From assembly GCA_019119935.1 (NCBI GenBank), contig DWWA01000008.1, positions 1-64,000 on the forward strand: DNA of 64,000 bases, given 5' to 3'. Below, one piece after another: positions 36,150 through 44,505 of the stretch (its first letter is position 1; every line of letters starts with the position of its first letter). This stretch comes from Candidatus Ruthenibacterium merdavium (GTDB lineage Bacteria; Bacillota; Clostridia; Oscillospirales; Ruminococcaceae). Under the pieces are notes generated by a model. It was not told the origin of the DNA. It made no database searches and was given only the letters and a program-made list of their open reading frames with translations. The position numbers and the translations under genes were made by a program.

Positions 36150-36539
36150 TTAAAACGGCGGCTCGTCGTTCTCCGCTTCCCCGGAGGATGCTGCCGGCAC
36201 GGCGCCAACGGGCGACGGCGCGGGGATCGTAATTCCAAAGCGCTCGAAAAGCGCTGACGCCTCTTCTTCGGAAAGCGAAAACGCCGGGCGGTCGGCGGGC
36301 GCGGTGCCTTCAGGCTGGAAGATGACCTGCCAGCCCTTTTCCGACTGGGCACACTGCATCAGCTTCACCGGGCAAAGCGCTTGGATATCGGGCATATCGC
36401 TTTCAGTTTTTAAAAATACGAAAAAAATGCCGCTGCCGTGCGGCGTGCGGTACTCCACAGCGCCGAGACGCTCTGCCTCCAGCGGTTCGGTGTCCAGCCG
36501 CAGGCGCATAGATGTAATGGCAATGGGTGCAATTTCCAT
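36150..36539 (-). CDS. Hypothetical protein
   Basis: 129 residues with AAAGGAGG before the start. No signal peptide or membrane helix. The N-terminal half is beta-rich (VEYRTPHGSGIFFVFLK), the C-terminus is disordered Pro/Ala/Glu-rich and acidic (GEAENDEPPF). Family not recognised. Convergent with the sigma operon. Confidence 0.6.
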   Translation of the reverse strand: MEIAPIAITSMRLRLDTEPLEAERLGAVEYRTPHGSGIFFVFLKTESDMPDIQALCPVKLMQCAQSEKGWQVIFQPEGTAPADRPAFSLSEEEASALFERFGITIPAPSPVGAVPAASSGEAENDEPPF

Positions 36540-36681
36540 AAAATCCTCCTTTTTACGGAATTTTGAGGGGGTTTGGCAAAAGATGCGAAAAACTTTGCAC
36601 TCTTTTTATGTTTATTATAATGGAAACTTGCCCATATTTCCAGCATGGCAGTTTTTGGAAAAAATATCCGGATGCAGCAGC

Positions 36682-37446
36682 TCAGCCGCCGAGTGCCGCG
36701 TCGAGCAGCAGCATCAGTGCAAAGCCCAATAGACACGCGGCGGTGCCCTCGTGCTGTCCGCCTGCGCTGCACGGCATAAAATCATCGGCGACGGCGTACA
36801 GCATCGCTCCCGCCGCAAAGCCCAAAAACCACGGCAGTGCATTTTGCGCCGCGCCGAGCGCCCCGACGGCCAGCAGGCCCGCCAGCGGCTCTACGGCGGC
36901 GGTGGCAGCCGTGAAAAGAAAGGCTTTGCGCCCGCCAAGGCCGCTTGCGCGAAGGCCCAGTGCCAGCGCCATGTTTTCGGGAATGTTCTGCACGCCAATG
37001 CCCACGGCCAGAGTGGTGGCGCTCATAAAGGAAAGCGTGCCGGAAGAAGCCTGTGCCGCCATGGCGCAAGACAAGGCAACCGCCATTCCCTGCGGCACGT
37101 TGTGAAGGCCGACCACCAGCATCAGCCGTGTGCGCGCACAAAGGCCGCGGTGCTCATTGCCGCCGGGCCACAAGTCGAGAACCAATAAAAAAACGCCGCC
37201 TAAAAGAAAGCCGCCGAGCGCGGGCACAACGGAAAAAACGCCCTGCGCGGTGCTCATTTCAATGGCAGGCATCAGCAGGCTGAACACCAGTGCCGCGGTC
37301 ATGACGCCGCAGGCAAAGCCGGAAAAAATGCGTCCTGCTGCGGGGCTTGCCTTGGAACGCCCAAGGAACACCGCGAGTACGGCCCCGCATATACTGAGGA
37401 AAAATGTTGCGCCGACGCCCGCGCCGGCGGATAAAAAGAAAGGCAT
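36682..37446 (-). CDS. ZIP-family metal transporter
   Basis: 254 residues from the second of two close ATGs (37446), since AAAGGAG is only 3 bp from the first. Seven or eight membrane helices. Metal-site helices carry VGLHNVPQGMAVA and GVQNIPENMALALGL, the ZIP helix IV and V motifs with His, Asn, Pro, Glu ligands; the second motif has Asn-Ile-Pro-Glu-Asn in place of a more usual His-rich one. Imports zinc or other divalent metals into the cytoplasm. No metal regulator is adjacent. Confidence 0.88.
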   Translation of the reverse strand: MPFFLSAGAGVGATFFLSICGAVLAVFLGRSKASPAAGRIFSGFACGVMTAALVFSLLMPAIEMSTAQGVFSVVPALGGFLLGGVFLLVLDLWPGGNEHRGLCARTRLMLVVGLHNVPQGMAVALSCAMAAQASSGTLSFMSATTLAVGIGVQNIPENMALALGLRASGLGGRKAFLFTAATAAVEPLAGLLAVGALGAAQNALPWFLGFAAGAMLYAVADDFMPCSAGGQHEGTAACLLGFALMLLLDAALGG

Positions 37447-37529
37447 TGCCATTCACTCCTTTGCAAACAGTTCTCATTCAGTATAAGCAGGCAAAGGGCA
37501 ATGTGTGAAAAGGCGAAAAAAGGCTTTTC

Positions 37530-37558
37530 TTGACTTTTTTAAGGGCTTGGGATATCAT
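37530..37558 (+). promoter_or_regulatory. Sigma-A promoter
   Basis: TTGACT (37530-37535), 17-bp spacer, TATCAT (37553-37558), 45 bp before the gene at 37603. Confidence 0.65.
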
Positions 37559-37602
37559 GTATCACAACAACCACTTTTGCAGCGAAAGAAAGGAAGCTGA
37601 CT

Positions 37603-38853
37603 ATGTGCAAACAGCGGTATCTTTGGACAAAGGCGGAGGATTTTGCGCCTGAGTGTCTGGAGGATGTGCTTTTTGAAGAAAATGCGCTTGTGCTGAAAGA
37701 GGATTGCTACACCGGCATTTTTGAAACGCCGGAAATTGCGGTAGAAGCATGGGAAGCACTGGTTCCGGGCTGGAATGCCTTCACACCCGTGGGAACCTCG
37801 GTTCAGGTGCAGATGCGTGTAAAAGCCGGAGAGACATGGAGCGCTTGGCTGGACTGCGCATGGTGGAGCAGTGTGTGCGCAAAGCCCTTGAAGTGCACGG
37901 AAAATGACACGGCAAGTGTGCAAAGCGGCGTTGTGGTGATGAAGCAAAGCTTTGCGCAGGCGTTTCAAGTGCGCGTCATTCTGCATGCAAACGGCGGCGG
38001 AGAAAGCCCGCGTCTGCGTCTTTTGAGCGTGTCCGGCATTGGTGCGTACAACCGCGAGGAGGAGGACGAGCCGCTGTATCGCCGCAATGTTCATGCGCCG
38101 GGTTATGCCGCGCGGCGCAGAGATCCCGCGCTTTCGCGCCAAATGTCGCTTGCGGCGGCGCTGGTGTGTCTGATGAACCGCCGGGGCGATGATGTTCTGC
38201 CCGAAGAAGCCGCGTATGGCTGTATGGAGGGCGATGGCGTCAGCGTTCCGTTTGCGGCGGCCTTTGCCGGCTGCTACGGCTACACCGCTTACCCCGTGTT
38301 CTGCACTTTGGCAGAACTGAAGACGGAAATCAAAAACGGGTTTGCCTGTGCGGCGCTGTTAAAGCAGGAGGAGCACTTCCGCTGGGTGAGTGTGCGCGGC
38401 ATGGACACGGACGCGGACGGCATGCAGACCGTTGAAATGATGGATTCCGACGCTTACGACGATGCGGATACCTCGCGCGTTTGGACGCTGGAGGAGTTCT
38501 GTAAGCACTATGTGGGCCTTGCGATTTTTGTGCAGGATAAAGTGGACCGGGCCGCCTTGCCGGAGCGCTTGCCGGGCGAGCTGCGCTTTGATGAGGAGCA
38601 CGGCGACTACACGCTTTATTTAAGGGGTGAGCCTTGCCGCATTTCCGAGGAAGAGCCGTACACCTTGTGCTGTACGGTGCCGGACGGCAATGCTTATGCC
38701 ACGACGGCCCACAAACAATTTTTGTTTTTCCGCGCCGATCAGCACGGCGGGGTGGACCTGCCGGCCGAACTGCCGGACGGCGCGCGCACAACGGTGTATC
38801 TGATTCGGCGCGGCGCAGCCGTTGTTTGCTGTGTGACGCTGCCGCAGGTGTAA
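37603..38853 (+). CDS. C39-like protein, catalytic Cys absent
   Basis: 416 residues, GAAAGGAAG upstream. No signal peptide. The N-terminal 140 residues are a beta domain (VQVQMRVKAGETWSAWLDCA). From about 175 the order of elements follows C39-like peptidases: DPALSRQMSLAAALVCLMNR, a YGCMEGDG turn, PVFCTLAELKTEIKNGF, HFRWVSVRGMD and VEMMDSDAY. The usual Cys-Ser-Pro-Thr-Ser of the active helix is replaced (Ser-Arg-Gln-Met-Ser), so it is probably not a peptidase. The C-terminal 90 residues are a further beta domain. Family call is tentative. Confidence 0.55.
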   Translation: MCKQRYLWTKAEDFAPECLEDVLFEENALVLKEDCYTGIFETPEIAVEAWEALVPGWNAFTPVGTSVQVQMRVKAGETWSAWLDCAWWSSVCAKPLKCTENDTASVQSGVVVMKQSFAQAFQVRVILHANGGGESPRLRLLSVSGIGAYNREEEDEPLYRRNVHAPGYAARRRDPALSRQMSLAAALVCLMNRRGDDVLPEEAAYGCMEGDGVSVPFAAAFAGCYGYTAYPVFCTLAELKTEIKNGFACAALLKQEEHFRWVSVRGMDTDADGMQTVEMMDSDAYDDADTSRVWTLEEFCKHYVGLAIFVQDKVDRAALPERLPGELRFDEEHGDYTLYLRGEPCRISEEEPYTLCCTVPDGNAYATTAHKQFLFFRADQHGGVDLPAELPDGARTTVYLIRRGAAVVCCVTLPQV

Positions 38854-38880
38854 ACGCGCCAAAAACAAAGAAAAGAGAAC

Positions 38881-38909
38881 AATCCCCGCACCAACGGTGC
38901 GGGGATTGC
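38881..38909 (+). repeat. Palindromic repeat, copy 1
   Basis: AATCCCCGCACC-AAC-GGTGCGGGGATT, perfect 12-bp stem. It may act as a weak terminator for the upstream gene. A second, diverged copy lies at 39049-39077. Between them are two further perfect hairpins (38911-38941 and about 38957-38985). No gene in 38854-39103. Confidence 0.6.
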
Positions 38910-39048
38910 AGTTTGTGAAAAAGCTTTGCTTTTTCACAAACGATGTCCCTGTTTCAAATGGAAAAGAGGGCTAGCCCCCTTTTCCAAGCCTTTTTCCCCT
39001 TGCAGTCCGGCTCTTTCTGAATCAGGCGGCAGTTTTTCGACAGTTTCC

Positions 39049-39077
39049 AATCCCTGCACCAACGATGCGGAGATTGC
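39049..39077 (+). repeat. Palindromic repeat, copy 2
   Basis: AATCCCTGCACC-AAC-GATGCGGAGATT, four differences from copy 1 that partly break the stem, suggesting an older copy. Confidence 0.55.
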
Positions 39078-39103
39078 CTTTGGGTGCTATAATAAAAGTA
39101 CCG

Positions 39104-39685
39104 TTAAGAGCGGTGCTTCACTTTGCACACAGCCTGTGTCATGGTTCCCATCGGGCACACGGCGCACCAAGCACGCGGCTTAAACAGCAGCATCATCACA
39201 AGGCCCAGAAAGCTGGAGGTAAACATGACGCTGTAAAAGCCGAAAGCAAACTGTGCGGCCCACGCGGGAACACCCTCGAACGCGGCGGCAAAGTGCCACG
39301 GAAGACGGAACGTCCAAAGCAGCGTTACCGCTTCCTGCAAGTCGCGCGTGCCGGAGAATACAAGGTAGGTGGAAAAGAGCATCGCGCCGAACATGACAAG
39401 AAAAAATATCAAAAATCCGTAGCGAAACCACACGGAAGAAAGAAAGCGGGGCATCGGCAGGCGGCGGGAAAGCTTGAAGCGATTGCCCAGCAAAGAAAAC
39501 AGCTGGCCGCGCCCGCAGTAGCGGTTGCAGTAACCTTTGTCGGCGCCGAACAGCGACATCAAAAGCGGAATAAAAAAGCACAAAAGCCCCAGCCACGCGA
39601 ATGTGATGTTAAAAAAACCGAGGGCGAGATACAAAGCAGACGTCACCCAAAGATAATCGTACCAATGTTTTTGTTTTTGCTTCAC
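39104..39685 (-). CDS. Membrane 4Fe-4S protein, NapH-like
   Basis: 193 residues, about four membrane helices. A first Cys motif GYCNRYCGRGQLFSLLG and a C-terminal RAWCAVCPMGTMTQAVCK, both of the type found in NapH/NosR-like membrane iron-sulfur proteins. It overlaps the ferredoxin gene by 4 bp, so the pair probably forms a small electron-transfer module between ferredoxin and the membrane. The partner oxidoreductase is not in the window. Confidence 0.8.
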   Translation of the reverse strand: MKQKQKHWYDYLWVTSALYLALGFFNITFAWLGLLCFFIPLLMSLFGADKGYCNRYCGRGQLFSLLGNRFKLSRRLPMPRFLSSVWFRYGFLIFFLVMFGAMLFSTYLVFSGTRDLQEAVTLLWTFRLPWHFAAAFEGVPAWAAQFAFGFYSVMFTSSFLGLVMMLLFKPRAWCAVCPMGTMTQAVCKVKHRS

Positions 39686-39879
39686 AGCGTTACCTCCTGA
39701 ATGTGAATGACATCAGCGGGGTATTCTTTGGCGCATTTCCCGCAGCCCACGCAGGCTTCAAACGAAACTTCGGCGTGTGTGCCGTGTATAACATGGATTG
39801 CGTCCATCGGACACACTTTGACACAAGTGCCGCACGCGACACAGCGCCCGGCGTCTACCGTTGCTTTTCGTTTTTTCAT
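39682..39879 (-). CDS. Ferredoxin, second cluster lacks one Cys
   Basis: 65 residues from ATG 39879. The first motif CVACGTCVKVCP (Cys13, 16, 19, 23) is a complete 4Fe-4S site. The second, CVGCGKCAKEYP (Cys43, 46, 49), has Tyr53 where the fourth Cys should be, so it may bind a 3Fe-4S or a labile cluster. Upstream lies a palindromic Crp/Fnr-type site, and a divergent Crp/Fnr gene is 88 bp away. Confidence 0.88.
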   Translation of the reverse strand: MKKRKATVDAGRCVACGTCVKVCPMDAIHVIHGTHAEVSFEACVGCGKCAKEYPADVIHIQEVTL

Positions 39880-39936
39880 GGTTTCACCATCCTTTTTATG
39901 ATGGTGCGTATTATAGCAAAATGGCAAAAAGAACAA

Positions 39937-39951
39937 CGTGATATTATCACG
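39937..39951. promoter_or_regulatory. Crp/Fnr-type operator palindrome
   Basis: CGTGATATTATCACG, a perfect 7+1+7 palindrome of the GTGAN5TCAC kind, in the 88-bp gap between the ferredoxin operon and the divergent Crp/Fnr gene, only 16 bp before its start codon. Likely site of autoregulation and control of the iron-sulfur genes. Confidence 0.7.
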
Positions 39952-39967
39952 AAACGGAGGATTCAGC

Positions 39968-40630
39968 ATGCAGGTTGCACAATTTTTCCCTTTTTGGCAA
40001 GACTTGACCGCCGGGCAGCGCGACGCCTTACAGCAGGCGGCACAGCTCCAGCGCTGTGCCGCAAAAAGCCGCCTCAACGCAAAGGAGAGCTGTGTGGGGC
40101 TGGTGGCGGTTGTCAGCGGGCGTGTGCGCGTGTATACCACGTCGCGGCAAGGGCGTGAAGTGACGCTGTTTCGATTGCTGGCGTATGACATGTGCTTGTT
40201 TTCGGCTTCTTGCTTATTCCGCAGTGCATCGTTTGAAATCATGCTCGAAGCACAGGAAGACACGGAGTTTCTTTTGATTCCCGCGCCGGTTTACGATAAG
40301 CTTCGCCGCGAAAATTTGGCGGCGGCCAATTATACCGCCGAGCTTTTGGCACAGCGTGTGTCAGACCTAATGGAGATTATGGAGCAGTGGATGAACCAAA
40401 GCCTCGCGCAGCGCATCGGTTCATTTTTGCTGGAAGAAGCAGAGCTTTCGGCGGGCGGAGAATTGGCCTTGACGCATGAAGAAATTGCACACCATATCGG
40501 TACGGCGCGCGAGGTGGTGAGCCGCCAGCTCAAGCTGCTTTCCGCCGAGGGTCTTGTGCGCGTGACGCGCGGCAAAATCATTTTAAGCGATGCGGATGCC
40601 ATGCGGCGTTTTTGCGAAGAGGGAGGCTGA
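39968..40630 (+). CDS. Crp/Fnr-family regulator
   Basis: 220 residues from ATG 39968 (ACGGAGG upstream). An N-terminal cyclic-nucleotide-type beta-roll (residues 15-120), a long dimer helix, and a winged helix-turn-helix (LTHEEIAHHIGTAREVVSRQ). There is no Fnr-type N-terminal Cys cluster; scattered Cys (CLFSASCLF) sit in the sensor domain, as in heme- or redox-responsive Clostridia members. It is divergent from two iron-sulfur genes and probably controls them through the palindrome at 39937. Confidence 0.9.
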   Translation: MQVAQFFPFWQDLTAGQRDALQQAAQLQRCAAKSRLNAKESCVGLVAVVSGRVRVYTTSRQGREVTLFRLLAYDMCLFSASCLFRSASFEIMLEAQEDTEFLLIPAPVYDKLRRENLAAANYTAELLAQRVSDLMEIMEQWMNQSLAQRIGSFLLEEAELSAGGELALTHEEIAHHIGTAREVVSRQLKLLSAEGLVRVTRGKIILSDADAMRRFCEEGG

Positions 40631-40639
40631 CGAAGACTC

Positions 40640-40668
40640 TTGCGAAAACAGGCAAAACGCGGTATACT
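40640..40668 (+). promoter_or_regulatory. Promoter of aspS
   Basis: TTGCGA (40640-40645), 17-bp spacer, TATACT (40663-40668). The leader to 40809 is about 135 nt, with GC-rich hairpins but no T-box signature. Confidence 0.7.
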
Positions 40669-40808
40669 GAAAGATACGCAGACACACGGACGGCAAAGCG
40701 TCCGGCGGTGCCGTGAAACAGGCGAGGCACTTTGCCAAAGCCGCCGGAAAACGTGCGGCGTCTGGAAGATTTTGCAACAGCAACGAAAGCTGTGAAAGGA
40801 AGAACAAC

Positions 40809-42614
40809 ATGGAAACAATGGGGAATTTGCGCCGCACGCACTACGTGGGCGCACTGCGCGCACAAGACGCAGGTACGGAAATGACAGTGGCAGGCTCGAT
40901 TGCGAAATGCCGCGACAAGGGCGGCGTGATTTTTGCCGACCTGCGCGATACCACCGGGCTTTTGCAGTTGATTTTCGATGATTCCACCGCAAAAGACGTG
41001 TTTGAAAAAGCATCGCATTTAAAAACCGAGTACGTTGTCATGGCAAAAGGCGTACTCCGTGAGCGCGAGGCAAAAACAGATAAGATTCCCACCGGCGAGG
41101 TGGAACTGTTTGTCACCGAGCTGCGCGTGCTGAGCGAAGCGCAGACCACTCCGTTTGAAATTCGCGACGAAATCAACGTCAACGATCAGCTGCGTTTAAA
41201 ATATCGCTATCTTGACCTGCGCCGTCCGAGCATGCACGAGCCCATTGTGATGCGCTCGAAAATCGGCAAAGTGATTCGCGACTATTATGAAGAAAATCAT
41301 TTTTACGAAATCGAAACGCCGATGCTGATTAAATCGACGCCCGAAGGCGCGCGCGATTACTTAGTGCCCAGCCGCGTTCAGCAGGGGCGCTTTTATGCCC
41401 TGCCGCAGTCGCCGCAGCTGTATAAGCAGATTTTGATGCTCTCCGGCTTTGACCGCTATTTCCAGATTGTGCGCTGCTTCCGCGACGAGGACTTGCGCGC
41501 CGACCGCCAGCCGGAGTTTACCCAAGTAGATATGGAGATGTCCTTCGTCACGGAGGACGACGTAATGACGATGAACGAGGGCCTTGTCAAGCGCGTGTTC
41601 CGCGAGGTGCTGGGCGTAGACGTTCAAACCCCGTTTTTGCGCATGCCCTACCGCGAGGCAATGAACCGCTTCGGTTCCGATAAGCCCGATATGCGCTTTG
41701 GGCTGGAGCTTTGCGACGTGACCGAAGCCGTCAAAGACAGCACCTTTGTGGTGTTCCAGTCGGCGGTGCAGGCCCGCGGCAGCGTCCGTGCACTCGTTGC
41801 GAAAGGCATGGCGGACAAGCTCACCCGCAAAGAGATTGACAAATTGGTGGAAGTAGCGAAAACCTACGGCGCAAAGGGCCTTGCCTACACGCGCTGGACA
41901 AGCGAGGCTTGCTCTTCCAGCTTTGAAAAATTCCTCACAGAGGAAGAAAAGCAGGCGCTTTATGCCGCCGCAGGCATGGAGCAGGGCGACGTGCTGTTGA
42001 TTGCCGCAGACGCTTCTTGGGAAAAGGCCTGCACGGTCCTCGGTGCGGTGCGCCTTGCCATCGGCGAGAAATTTGAACTCATTGACAAAGACGCTTTTGC
42101 GTTCCTGTGGGTGACGGATTTCCCCTTGTTCGAGTACGACGAGGAGAACGGCCGCTATGTGGCAAAGCACCACCCGTTTACGATGCCTAAGGATGAAGAC
42201 CTTGACCGTCTGGAAAGCGACCCGGCAAACTGCCGTGCCAAGGCTTACGATATGGTGCTCAATGGCTGCGAAGTGGGCGGCGGCTCGATTCGTATCAACG
42301 ACCCCGCATTGCAAAGCCGCATGTTCGCCGCACTGGGCTTTACGCCGGAGCGCGCAGAGGAGAGCTTCGGCTTCTTAACGGAGGCTTACCGCTACGGTGC
42401 GCCGCCCCACGGCGGCATGGCTTTCGGCTTTGACCGCCTTGTCATGCTGATGCTGAAGCGCGATTCCATCCGCGACGTGATCGCCTTCCCGAAGGTGCAA
42501 AACGCGGGTGAGCCGATGACGGGCTGCCCGGAGCGCGTGGACGAAAAACAGCTCGATGAGCTGGCGATCGCGGTGTGCCTGCCGCAGAACGGTGAGCAGA
42601 CCCCGGAGGCGTAA
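40809..42614 (+). CDS. aspS: Aspartyl-tRNA synthetase
   Basis: 601 residues from ATG 40809 (GAAAGGAAG upstream), the bacterial AspRS length. An OB-fold anticodon domain at 1-100, then class II motif 1 and 2 regions (QGRFYALPQSPQLYKQILM, FQIVRCFRDEDLRADRQPEF), a bacterial GAD insertion, and motif 3 GMAFGFDRLVML. It charges tRNA-Asp (or also tRNA-Asn if the cell lacks AsnRS; undecidable here). A small coiled-coil gene follows 39 bp later. Confidence 0.97.
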   Translation: METMGNLRRTHYVGALRAQDAGTEMTVAGSIAKCRDKGGVIFADLRDTTGLLQLIFDDSTAKDVFEKASHLKTEYVVMAKGVLREREAKTDKIPTGEVELFVTELRVLSEAQTTPFEIRDEINVNDQLRLKYRYLDLRRPSMHEPIVMRSKIGKVIRDYYEENHFYEIETPMLIKSTPEGARDYLVPSRVQQGRFYALPQSPQLYKQILMLSGFDRYFQIVRCFRDEDLRADRQPEFTQVDMEMSFVTEDDVMTMNEGLVKRVFREVLGVDVQTPFLRMPYREAMNRFGSDKPDMRFGLELCDVTEAVKDSTFVVFQSAVQARGSVRALVAKGMADKLTRKEIDKLVEVAKTYGAKGLAYTRWTSEACSSSFEKFLTEEEKQALYAAAGMEQGDVLLIAADASWEKACTVLGAVRLAIGEKFELIDKDAFAFLWVTDFPLFEYDEENGRYVAKHHPFTMPKDEDLDRLESDPANCRAKAYDMVLNGCEVGGGSIRINDPALQSRMFAALGFTPERAEESFGFLTEAYRYGAPPHGGMAFGFDRLVMLMLKRDSIRDVIAFPKVQNAGEPMTGCPERVDEKQLDELAIAVCLPQNGEQTPEA

Positions 42615-42653
42615 CCGCTGCCAGAGAAAACTCAAACAACAAGGAGGAACTAC

Positions 42654-42905
42654 ATGGACGAGCAGGGCGCTTTGCAGCTGATTTTGCAAAAGCTGGACAA
42701 GCTGGATGACAAACTGACGGCGTTGGAAGGCCGTATGGCCGCGCTGGACGAGCGCACGTCCCGTTTAGAGGCGCGTGCATGTGCGATTGAGCGATGCACC
42801 GAGCAGATGACGGAGGACACCGCCATTACGCGCGAAGCGGCAAACACGCTGCTGCGCTGGGCGGAAAAAACCGACAATGTCGTGCATGTCGGCCTGTATC
42901 CGTAA
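42654..42905 (+). CDS. Small coiled-coil protein
   Basis: 83 residues with a strong AAGGAGG. Heptad pattern over LILQKLDKLDDKLTALEGRM and on to about residue 50. No membrane helix. Probably co-transcribed with aspS and ended by the terminator at 42917. No known function. Confidence 0.65.
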   Translation: MDEQGALQLILQKLDKLDDKLTALEGRMAALDERTSRLEARACAIERCTEQMTEDTAITREAANTLLRWAEKTDNVVHVGLYP

Positions 42906-42916
42906 AGAAGGAAAAA

Positions 42917-42964
42917 GAAAAGCGCATGTGCTTTCCGCAAAGGAAGGCGCATGCGCTTTTTGTC
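42917..42964. terminator. Bidirectional terminator
   Basis: AAAAGCGCATG and CATGCGCTTTTT with an internal extension of the stem. It serves both the aspS transcript and the convergent sugar operon. Confidence 0.85.
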
Positions 42965-42997
42965 TTAATTCAATTTGTTTGTGCTGTCAAACAACAC

Positions 42998-44467
42998 TCA
43001 AAGGGCGTGATAGGTAACATCAATCAAAGCGGCTCCGTCGCTGTGCAGGGAAATGCCGTCAGCTTCGGGCGGGGTGTCCACGATGGCGCTGAAAGCATAT
43101 GCGCCGTCGTTGACGAAAAACTCAGCACAGTTTCCGTCGAGAATCAGCCGCAAAGAGAGCTTGCCGTCCTGCGGCGAAATTTTCACGCGGCGGATGTGCG
43201 GCATATCACAGCGCGTACCGCACAAGCTGCGGTCAAACACCAATTCACCGCGCACAGCATCCCACTCAATGCGGGTGCTGTGGCGTGCATCTTCGGCGAA
43301 GTGCAGCGCAAAACGGCGGCAGTCCGGGCTGGCGGCAGTGTCCAGCACCACGGTGCAGTCAAAGCTGCGCCCGGCCATATCCTCATACACCGCGCGGCCG
43401 TTCAGCGTTTCGCGGTGCTGAACCGTGCTTTTCCACAGGTTTTCTAATTCCCGCACAGGGCGCTGATACAGCCGCCCGTTTTGCACCGAAAGTTCGCGCG
43501 GCAGTGTCATGCAGCCGAACCATTTCTGACGGCGCGGCGTATCGTTGACCGTCGCCCAGTTTTGCATCCACCCAATCATGATGCGGCGGCCATCGGGCGC
43601 CTGCACCGTTTGCGGCGCATAAAAATCGGTGCCGTAATCAATTGCCTGCACCGCTTCACGCGTAAAGCGCAAAGTGGTTTTGTCATAATGGCCTAAGAGT
43701 GCAACGGTGCCAAAGCCGGGGTGAAACTCACCGTCCGGGCTGCCCGCCATCTCCTGCGGGCTGACCAGCAACAGCTGGCGGCCGTCCAGCGGGAAAAAGT
43801 CCGGGCATTCCCACATTTTGCCGTATTCATTGCGGCAGGTATCCAAGGTGGTGCGATATTCCCAGCGGCGTGCATCCGCGCTTTGATACAGCAAAATGCA
43901 TCCTTGATCTTTTGCGTCGCGCGTGGAAACAACACACTGATAAAGCCCGTCTTCATACCAGATTTTCGGGTCGCGGAAATCGACGGCGCTTGCGCCTTCG
44001 GGCAGGTGGCTTTCACCGATCACAGGGTTTTGGCTGTCTTTTGTAAAATCCACCCCGTCGCCAATCGCAAGGCATTGCAGCTGACGCACTTCACCTTTTT
44101 CGTTTTCCTGTACGCCGGTGTAAAGCAGCATCAGCCGGCCATCTTCCAGCGGCAGCGCCGTGCCGGAAAAACAGCCCTTTTCGTCGGCGGGGCTGTCGGG
44201 TGCAAGCGCGCAGGGCAAATGTGTCCAGTGCAGCAGGTCGGTGCTGGAAGCGTGCCCCCAGTGCATCGGCCCCCAAACGGTGTCATAGGGGTGATATTGA
44301 TAAAATAAGTGATAAGCGCCGTTGTAATAGCAAAACCCGTTGGGGTCGTTCATCCAGCCCACCCACGGCGTTAAGTGGAATTGGGGGCGGCTTTGCGCCG
44401 GAATCTGTGCGCTCTCGCGGGCTTCATAGGCGCGGGCTTGTTCCAGCTTACTTTGGGAACACGACAT
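42998..44467 (-). CDS. GH32 beta-fructofuranosidase
   Basis: 489 residues. The five-blade propeller carries WMNDPNG with nucleophile Asp41, FRDPKIW, and the acid/base WECPDFF. A C-terminal beta-sandwich follows from about 340 (FALHFAEDA, FVNDGAYAFSAIVDTP). Intracellular (no signal), so it splits imported sucrose, sucrose phosphate or short fructans into fructose units. Last gene of the sugar ABC operon; the fructose would be phosphorylated by the kinase at 49506. Confidence 0.95.
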   Translation of the reverse strand: MSCSQSKLEQARAYEARESAQIPAQSRPQFHLTPWVGWMNDPNGFCYYNGAYHLFYQYHPYDTVWGPMHWGHASSTDLLHWTHLPCALAPDSPADEKGCFSGTALPLEDGRLMLLYTGVQENEKGEVRQLQCLAIGDGVDFTKDSQNPVIGESHLPEGASAVDFRDPKIWYEDGLYQCVVSTRDAKDQGCILLYQSADARRWEYRTTLDTCRNEYGKMWECPDFFPLDGRQLLLVSPQEMAGSPDGEFHPGFGTVALLGHYDKTTLRFTREAVQAIDYGTDFYAPQTVQAPDGRRIMIGWMQNWATVNDTPRRQKWFGCMTLPRELSVQNGRLYQRPVRELENLWKSTVQHRETLNGRAVYEDMAGRSFDCTVVLDTAASPDCRRFALHFAEDARHSTRIEWDAVRGELVFDRSLCGTRCDMPHIRRVKISPQDGKLSLRLILDGNCAEFFVNDGAYAFSAIVDTPPEADGISLHSDGAALIDVTYHAL

Positions 44468-44505
44468 AAAGGGGATACCTCTCTTTCTTGGGCAATCGCG
44501 CCGGT

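Noticed and set aside
40640-40808. T-box leader before aspS
   Set aside because: No T-box bulge sequence, no specifier-loop pattern and no terminator/antiterminator pair.
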